From contig JAYKKR010000001.1 in NCBI GenBank assembly GCA_036971615.1, positions 2,294,001-2,358,000 on the forward strand: a stretch of 64,000 nt of DNA, read 5' to 3'. This stretch comes from Amyloporia xantha. Its lineage: Eukaryota > Basidiomycota > Agaricomycetes > Polyporales > Adustoporiaceae. The position numbers were made by a program, and so were the translations under genes. The notes below the pieces were generated by a model. It ran no database searches, was not told where the DNA came from, and was given only the letters and a program-made list of their open reading frames with translations. This document shows, piece after piece, positions 57,297 to 64,000 of this stretch. Each line of letters opens with the position of its first letter. Position 1 is the first letter of the stretch.

Positions 57297-59354
57297 TCAC
57301 TGGATCATCCTTCCGTCGATAATCGTATCTGGTACGGGTGCCGCATAGTCCGCGAAACAGTCGTATGCAAAGTTTACCTGAGCGATACGTTCCTGCATTC
57401 CCTCGATGAAGTTCGCCAGCGGACACAGACCGTCCTTGTTAGGCGTCTCACAGTGGGCGATACCGGTAAGCGGCACGGCGCCGTCGTTCAGGAGAAAGCG
57501 GATGTACGAATCCTTGCTCGCGTCTTGTGACGATGCAGGACAGGATACAACTTGAGCAACGAGGTTGGAACTGAAGGGTGCGATGTGCTGTACGTGGTAC
57601 GTCTGTAGATGCAATACCATCGTGTTAGCTCGCAGTGGCTTCATTTCATGCGGAAATCACTGACCTGATAAACTGGTATGTGGTCTACAGGCAAGGGGCC
57701 ATTCGCTGCCATCGTTGTGAAGTTCAATGCCGTGATAACTGTTCGATCGTCTCGCCATGAGGCTATTGCTCATGATTACCAGATGAAAACTCACTATTGG
57801 CAATCACAGTGTCGTGAGTGGCATCGACATATATTGGCTGATTCAACGGGAACGTGATAGGGTTACTATCCAGAGTTATATTAATCGCCGAGTTGGACAC
57901 CTTCGGCTGCGTTTTGGTAAGACGTGCAACCAATTCCTGGACGTAACCGATACCCTGTGCGGCAGCAGCAGGGTTCCCAGGACCGTCACCGTACCAGAAA
58001 GAAAGGTCTACAAGGTGAAAACATCATGACACGTCTTGTGCAGTGTAGCATGCGCAGGACGCACCGATGGAGTACTCGAAACCCAACCACTCCTCCTCGG
58101 TGAACAAGTCGCAGAAGTCGGAATACCCAAGCGCTACGGTCTCGTATGCGCACATTTGCTGCATGGCATAGACGTCGTTCGCAGTGAGCTCAACACCCTT
58201 CAAGTATTGTTGCAATCTCTTCACGGTCTGGCTGAGGTATATCTGCGTCCAGTTGCCTGATGCGTACCCGCCGAGGCTGCCAATCTCATTATTAGCGTTC
58301 GTGCAGTCGTTCCAGGGCGAAAGCGTGTTGTTGTAACCAAGAGACTCGATGATGATCTCTTCATGATAAGACGTCAGGTATTGAGGCACGCCGAAGAAGC
58401 CTACAGCGAAGTTTGACCTGGGCACGTCAGTGTCCAACAAAGAGATCCGAGTGCAACGGAGTCGACTCACAGGGAGTTTTGCATTCGATCTTCCATGTTG
58501 CAGTCGTGATTAGCGTTGGACGCGACTTCATCTGATGGACGGATCAACTCACCTTCTGACGTGGTGCGGAACACTGGGATGTCAGTGAAGCCATTCAACA
58601 ATTCACCGTATTTGACCCTGAATCCTACACCAAGGTCGAAACTGCCTGAGATGTGAGGACTTATATCGATTTCGAATATCGTTGTGTGTTCACTGACCAT
58701 TGTTCGCGTCCGAAAGGTGTCAGAATTTCTGCGCCGAGCTTGTACGTCCAAGTATTCAAAAACTCCAGTGGTCCGGTCGCGGAAAGACCTTTTTTGCTAT
58801 TTGCTGCACCATTTAACAGAGCTGCGAATTGGCTCGGTGATGAACCAGAGGTTGGATATCTCGAGCCATGACGGAATAACAGAATAGCCTGCTCCAGCTC
58901 GCATCCTGTCGGAATTTGGGGCGACGTGTCAGGAAGCCCGAAGGCACCGCCGACAGAAAACCAGGGACCGAGGTTTCCCCAGTAGCGCATAGGGTTGAAG
59001 CCAGGAGTCCCGCCAGCATACTGTGAAGACGGGGCGACGAGGGGGTAGGTATCGAAATTCAAGGCGGCAACGGGAGCAGTCGCGATGGCTTGCGCCTCAG
59101 CGCCGGCTGAGGAGAAATGCGAAAGGTCAGTGAAAGTGTTTCGTGTCCCAAGAAACAAGTCTGTCTCAACTGGGGGTGGGACCGGGAAAGCCGACTTGCT
59201 CAGCATCAGGGAAAAGATAGTCATAGCTCGTGACGGTGGCACCTGGAGGCGGGAAGACTTCTGACAAGGTGGACCCGACGAACGACGAGGCGATCTCTGC
59301 TGGTGCAGCCAGCGTGTACGGCAAGGCGCATAGGAAGAGGAGAATGAGACCCAT
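57297..59354 (-). CDS. Secreted histidine acid phosphatase (phytase type), copy 1
   Basis: Histidine acid phosphatases hydrolyse phosphate esters such as phytate outside the cell through a phosphohistidine. The N terminus MGLILLFLCALPYTLAAPAE is a clear signal peptide. Conserved blocks follow: NFDTYPLVAPSSQYAGGTPG, WFSVGGAFGLPDTSPQIPTG, the catalytic LFRHGSRYPTSGS (H and both R present, Ser where the usual motif has Ala), TWTYKLGAEILTPFGREQ, and FRVKYGELLNGFTDIPVFRT. Then come NFAVGFFGVPQYLTSYHEE, MCAYETVALGYSDFCDLFTEEEW, the acid/base motif DATHDT, and C-terminal FLLNDGAVPLTGIAHCETPNKDGLCPL. About eight introns. Cysteines are plentiful, as in secreted phytases. A near copy lies 980 bases upstream in the same orientation (next entry). 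The mature protein is about 500 residues, normal for the family. Confidence 0.92.
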
Positions 59355-60336
59355 TGGCGATGTCAGTCCTGACCCTCGACGAGAACTGCGGGATCAATAT
59401 TAACACTAGTTCATGTGCAATATTTATACTTCGCGATTTCGGGAAGCTCGTCGACGTCGCGGCCCGTTCTGTTGTGCACATTCGTATAAGGATGCTATGC
59501 GCGCACATGATGGCGCGGTGATGCATGACTGTAATTTGATGGCAAGAGTTTGCATCTGGCCATGGCCCTGTGGCTATTTGTCGATGGGACGCACGAGGGT
59601 TGCAAGGACCAATCCCAGGCGTTGTGCGTCCACCTCCGCCCTCATCGGCCTGCCTCGCCTCATCCGACCGGATTCTCCGTCAGCGAAGCTTCAGTCAACG
59701 ATTCCTTTATAGCATTAAATTCTAAAATGTGTGAGACAAACCAGTGATGTATTTACAGCTCGAAGACCCGCCGCATCTAGCTTTCCTGATAGAGGTTCTT
59801 GTGACGACATCCCTGGGCAGTACACTACTGTTATTAGTGAATGTCAACCTTGCCACTAAACACATATGATGGTCGTAGATCCATTCGCTCCCTTGCTCTA
59901 TCCAAGCTTATGAATTTGCCATTCGCCCTTGGCGGGCAAACCGCAAGTACCTACCGAGCGTGAACGTTCTGAAAGACTGAGCCCCTGTGGCCGACAGGAA
60001 CTACTCCCCACGTGCGATGGTCGATCACTACATGAGGCCGGACATGTGAGGCAATTTCTGAGGCACGACTGACGGTTCTGGGGTCTATGTCAACGATGTG
60101 AGACATTATAGGAACGAGGGATGAGCCGTCCTTCACACCGACCGGGAAAGGAGAATTCATACGAGGCCATGTCATGGAACGTATCAGGTCAAAGGAACCG
60201 TCGGAACACACGTATTCCCATCGACTTGCTCTTATCTACGCGCGCAACGCCACTCGATAGTTCGTGCTCATGAAGAAAATACGCGACCTCTGGTAAGTAC
60301 ACTGCGTTATGCATCCCTGGGCAAACCTTCCTACCC
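59355..60336. other. Spacer between the two phytase genes
   Basis: About 980 bases. It has a CACGTG (60010-60015), roughly 655 bases before the copy 1 start. A minus-strand open frame (59951-60211, 86 codons) reads plausibly as protein but has no ATG-led family match, and its relation to either phytase is not visible. Confidence 0.45.
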
Positions 60337-62378
60337 TCAGATCATCCTACCGTCTATGATCGTATCTGGCGTTGGAATCGTGTAATTTCCGAGGCAGTCG
60401 TAAACGTAGTTGATCTCTGCGATACGCTCTTTCATCCCCTGCACGAAGTTGTCGAGCAGACAGAGACCATCCTTGTTTGGTGTTTCACAGTGCGAAATAC
60501 CGGTTAGGGGGACCGCCCCATCGTTCAAGAGGAAGCGGATAAACTTCTCCTTGGTCGAACTAGTCGCAGATGCAGGGCAGGAGACCACCTGGCCGACGAG
60601 GTTGGACGCGAAGGGGGCAATATTCTGCACGTGGTAAGTCTATGCAGAAGTTAGATGAGTGGGATATTTTGAGACGGACACCAATGCGAAATACCTGATC
60701 TACGGGAATACGATCCCAGGGAAGAGGCCCGTTCGCCGCCATGGTTGTGAAATTCATCGCAGTGATAACTGCGAGGACATGAGCACAATACGTCTTCGGC
60801 TTCCATGAATGGGTCACATACTGCTAGCGATGACCACATCGTGAGTAGCATCAGCATAAATCGGCTGGTTGAGAGGGAACGTGACGCTGCTGCTGTCAAG
60901 AGTGCTGTTCAGATTCGTGTCGAACACGGTCAGCGGCGTCTTGGTGAGGCGCGCAACCAACTCCTGCACGTAACCGACACCTCGCGCTGCCGAGTTTGGG
61001 CTTCCAGGACCTTGTGCATACCAGAACGAAAGATCTGATGTGCGGCAATTTCAATCTCCTAGGCGAGTTACGGTGGTTCCTCAAGAGCACATACCTATCG
61101 AATACTCGAAACCTTTCCATTCCTCCTCGGTGAACAAGTCACAGAAGTCGGAGTACCCCAGCGCTACAGTCTCGTACGCGCACATCTCTTGCATCGCATA
61201 GACGTAGTCCGGGGTCAGCTTAAACCCTTTCACGTATTTCTGGAGACGCTCCGTGGTCTGTTTCAGGTAGATCTGCGTCCAATTGCCGGAGGCGTAGTTC
61301 CCTATATTGCCTCCGACATCATTGTTGGCATTCGTACACGTCTCGTAGGGCGCGAGCGTGTTGTTATAGCCAGACGCCTCGATGATAAGCTCCTCGTGAT
61401 ACGAGGTCAGGTATTCAGGGACACCGAAGAACCCGACGGCGAAATTCGAACTAGAAGAGACGAGCACGATTACACAATTGGCCATCGATAATAAAAATAG
61501 CAGAAGAAGACTGACAGCGAAGCCACCATGCGATCTAGGAAGGATGGAAGTCAATCCCATACGGCATCTGTGAAGACAGCGCAAACTCACTCATGGACGT
61601 CGTCCGGAAAACAGGTATTCCCGTAAAATCGTTCAACAGACTGCCATACTTGACGCGGAAGCCCACTCCAAGATCAAACCTACACTCAAACTCCGGTGTG
61701 AGCAACGGAGAAATTGGGAGTAGCTGAAGTGTCACGTACGGCTGTTCACGCCCGAACGGCGTCAAAATTTCTGCACCGAGTTTGTAGGTCCAGGTGTTCA
61801 GGAACTCCAATGGTCCCGAGGCGGTGAAACCAGGGCTCTTGGCTGCAGAGTGCACGGCTGCTGCAAAGGAACTAGGTGCAGAACCCGAGGTAGGATACCT
61901 TGCGCCATGTCGGAACAGGATATGCACCTGCTCAACCTCACAGCCTTCTGGGATCTGTGGAGACGTATCCGGCAGGCCAAACGCGTCGCCAACGGAGTAC
62001 CAGGGGCCAAGATTGCCCCAGTGATACATGGGATTGAAAGCAGGGCCTGAACCTGCATATTTTCTTGAGGGGGCTATGATAGGGTACGTATCAAAGTTGA
62101 GGGCTGCAACAGGTGCAGTTGCAATGGCCTCAGGCTCTGCGCCAGCTAATACAGCGTCAGAAGGAGTGATGTATTTATTCGTGCTCTAACTTACTGGGAG
62201 TGGGGCCGGGAAAGCCGACCTGCTTTGCATCTGGGAAGTACGTTTCATACGCCGTGAAAGTAGCACCCGGGAGAGGGAAGGTCGCGTTAGCCGTAGAGCC
62301 CACGTACGGTGCGGCATATTCGGCCGGCACAGCGCGTACGAACGGCAGGAAGCCAAGAAGGAGGATGGCAAAGACCAT
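60337..62378 (-). CDS. Secreted histidine acid phosphatase (phytase type), copy 2
   Basis: A tandem paralogue of the previous gene. The signal peptide is MVFAILLLGFLPFVRAVPAE. The order of blocks is the same: FDTYPIIAPSRKYAGS, WYSVGDAFGLPDTSPQIPEG, catalytic LFRHGARYPTSGS (the canonical Ala form), TWTYKLGAEILTPFGREQ, GVGFRVKYGSLLNDFTGIPV, NFAVGFFGVPEYLTSYHEE, MCAYETVALGYSDFCDLFTEEEW, DATHDV in place of DATHDT, and FLLNDGAVPLTGISHCETPN near the C terminus, ending in DGRMI. Intron positions follow the same scheme as copy 1, which supports a recent local duplication. All catalytic residues (RHGxRxP, HD) are intact, so both copies should be active enzymes. The substitutions near the active site may tune pH or substrate preference. 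The next gene upstream is a divergent PP2C, 712 bases away. Confidence 0.92.
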
Positions 62379-63090
62379 GTCTTCGGTTCTCTACCACTTC
62401 AGCAAGTCGAGGCAAAGAAAACTAGACGCATTGTAGGCGTATTTATACAGAGCAGAGCTGCACTGCAGGGAGCTCGGCATAATCTGCACACGACCCTGGT
62501 TGTGACGATACCGGGCGTCTGTGCTGTCTATATCAGCGGTAAGGACGGGATCACACGGTAATAGTACGCACGAGTGTTGGTGGGACCAATCATTTTTGTA
62601 GAGCAGAAGGAACGTGCAGGAACAGAGCATCATACCGGTAAGTTGAGACGCAGGAGCTATTAATATCGCGGCGTATATGATCAATCTAGCGCGGAGTTGA
62701 CAAGCCGGAGGAAGCTGATACTCAGTCAGATTAGTAGACAATCTCGGAGCATAGCCATGAGGGTCTCAACTTCAATGGAAGGTAGGCCGTTACTGACGCG
62801 GGAGAACGAGGACAAAGAGGATCCCGGCGAGTGACTTCAGTCGCAATGCCTGCGATCGAGAGCTGCACGTGATACCGCCTTGCGATCGGCGTCAACAGGC
62901 GCCTATGTGACCCCGCGGGGCGCGAGTTCAGCGCGACGGTAGTTGTCTTGCTCACACTCGTCGTCGGCACTGCTGCAATCTGTATGTTTGAGTCGATGGC
63001 CATATTCTCATTGCATGGCCGCACGACTTTTATACCCTACCTCCTCGAAGCTTCGTGTGCCGTTGTCCATCCGCAATCACGCCCGATATC
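62379..63090. other. Divergent region between phytase copy 2 and PP2C
   Basis: About 710 bases with no gene. A CACGTG lies at 62866-62871, about 490 bases before the phytase start and 220 before the PP2C start. Confidence 0.45.
62866..62871. promoter_or_regulatory. CACGTG box between phytase copy 2 and PP2C
   Basis: Context ctgCACGTGata. A Pho4-type factor binds CACGTG in yeast phosphate genes, so a link to the phytase is possible, but the same hexamer precedes unrelated genes here. Confidence 0.35.
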
Positions 63091-64000
63091 ATGACTACGT
63101 TCGGTTCGCGACGCCCAGTAAGTAATGACCCGGGTGTCCTCTCACCAGTGCTGTTTCATTTTGGCTATTTTTCAGAGGGCACAGCTCGAATACCTCTTAA
63201 TAGCCCCAAGGTCATAGGTGCTGCGACCTCTCGCGGAGAGAGACAGTGCGCTCCATCCCTCCGCTTACATCCGCATCGCGCTCATCCCTTGTACAGACAG
63301 CAGGAAGATTTCTATGCATATGTTGCCCTATCTCTTGACCCCGAAGAACTTCAGCTCAGTCTAAAGAGACTTCACCGCGTCGATTGGGACTTCTCCGCTC
63401 TGCCACCAGCCCTGGCTCGTCAGGTTCTATTTGTCGGCATATACGACGGTCATGGAGGCTCTACTGTATCTCAATTTCTCCGTCAAGAGCTTCATGGGCT
63501 GCTCGAGCATGTGGACAAGTCTCAAATTCCAGACCTGCTCGTCTGGGCAAGTGAACTCGGTGGCTACTTTAGACGTTTCAAAGGCGGTGCGCTTGCTCCG
63601 TGGGCACATGCTAAGGCCCCCGGGGCCAACAAGAAGATGGACCTAGAAGCCAGGACAACGTTAGCTTTCTTTGAGGTGGGTCCATATTCTCCATATTCTC
63701 GCCTACGTTTCTCGTGAAGGAGTTGCGTGGTCATGAGTCCTCGATTAAACTACTATTTCTATCAGGTAGACAGGACGCTCAGCATTGAGGAAGCTGCTCA
63801 GGACTGCGGCGCAACCGCATCTGTAGTCCTCCTGCAGTCGATTGACGACCCTGTCAACCCATTCTTCATGTCGAAGAAACTTGCTCTGACCGTAGCGCAT
63901 GTCGGGTATGTCCGTCCACTTGTTCTAAACCTGTTCTGCGTGTTAATCGCTCTTCATCGACAACAGCGATACCAGGGTGTTGCTGAGCATGACAGACAAC
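63091..64000 (+). CDS. PP2C-family (PPM) Ser/Thr protein phosphatase, 5' part only
   Basis: PP2C enzymes are metal-dependent protein phosphatases. The start MTTFGSRRP is followed by an intron (about 63118-63177, GTAAGT donor) and the family N terminus: VIGAATSRGERQ, RQQEDFYAYVAL, then VLFVGIYDGHGGSTVSQFLR, which is the DGHGG metal-binding motif, and later DCGATASVVLLQS (the GxTA motif) and LALTVAHVG. After another intron DTRVLLSMTDN begins just before the edge, so the next metal ligand block is cut off. Exons near 63,680 and 63,770 join LAFFE to VDRTLSIEEA. The order of motifs is right. The C-terminal half is outside the window, so subfamily (cytosolic or mitochondrial) cannot be told. Confidence 0.87.

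Overview
The window reads as nuclear DNA of a filamentous basidiomycete, most likely an Agaricomycete. Genes lie close together on both strands. Almost every gene is cut by short introns of about 50-65 bases with GT..AG ends and CTAAC/CTGAC-like branch points. The gene set is conserved fungal housekeeping, mixed with proteins whose low-complexity architecture is typical of basidiomycetes. I count 23 protein-coding genes. The last (PP2C) runs off the right edge. I see no tRNA, rRNA, CRISPR array or intact transposase gene.

Layout. 0.4-8.6 kb: a coiled-coil protein, Slx9 (ribosome biogenesis), an SLC35F/Thi74-type membrane transporter and a stand-alone adenylation enzyme. 8.7-10.9 kb: gene-poor. 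10.9-15.5 kb: a mitochondrial PPR protein converging on HapX, the iron-responsive bZIP regulator, with clustered GATA motifs in its promoter. 15.5-18.5 kb: gene-poor, holding a roughly 405-base element with inverted ends and a very GC-rich core. 18.5-26 kb: mitochondrial Sls1 converging on Spb1 (rRNA methyltransferase), then a DUF423/TMEM256 membrane protein. 26-37.3 kb: a C2H2 zinc-finger protein, Byr4/Bfa1 (septation/mitotic exit), NRDE2 (RNA processing) and Nip7 (60S biogenesis). 37.6-46 kb: Sec39 (Dsl1 tether), a low-complexity basidiomycete protein and Cgr1 (60S biogenesis). 46-57 kb: Vps18 (HOPS/CORVET), UreD (urease accessory), an allantoate-family MFS transporter and the mitochondrial m-AAA protease Afg3. 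57-64 kb: two tandem secreted histidine acid phosphatases (phytase type) and the start of a PP2C phosphatase.

Functional themes. Four separate genes serve ribosome biogenesis (SLX9, SPB1, NIP7, CGR1) and three serve mitochondria (PPR, SLS1, AFG3). Nutrient acquisition and control appear as HapX for iron, UreD plus the MFS carrier for nitrogen, and the phytase pair for phosphate. Recurrent CACGTG boxes sit within about 75-270 bases of several start codons.

The points most worth following up are the GATA cluster in front of HapX, an apparent frameshift in the middle of Sec39, the inverted-repeat element near 17.7-18.1 kb, the tandem phytases, the urea/allantoate gene pair, and several splicing oddities: a GC-AG intron in CGR1, an intron directly after the SLX9 start codon, and a possible 25-base intron in SLX9. 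Exon borders were read by eye from splice signals and reading frame, so those marked uncertain should be checked against transcripts.
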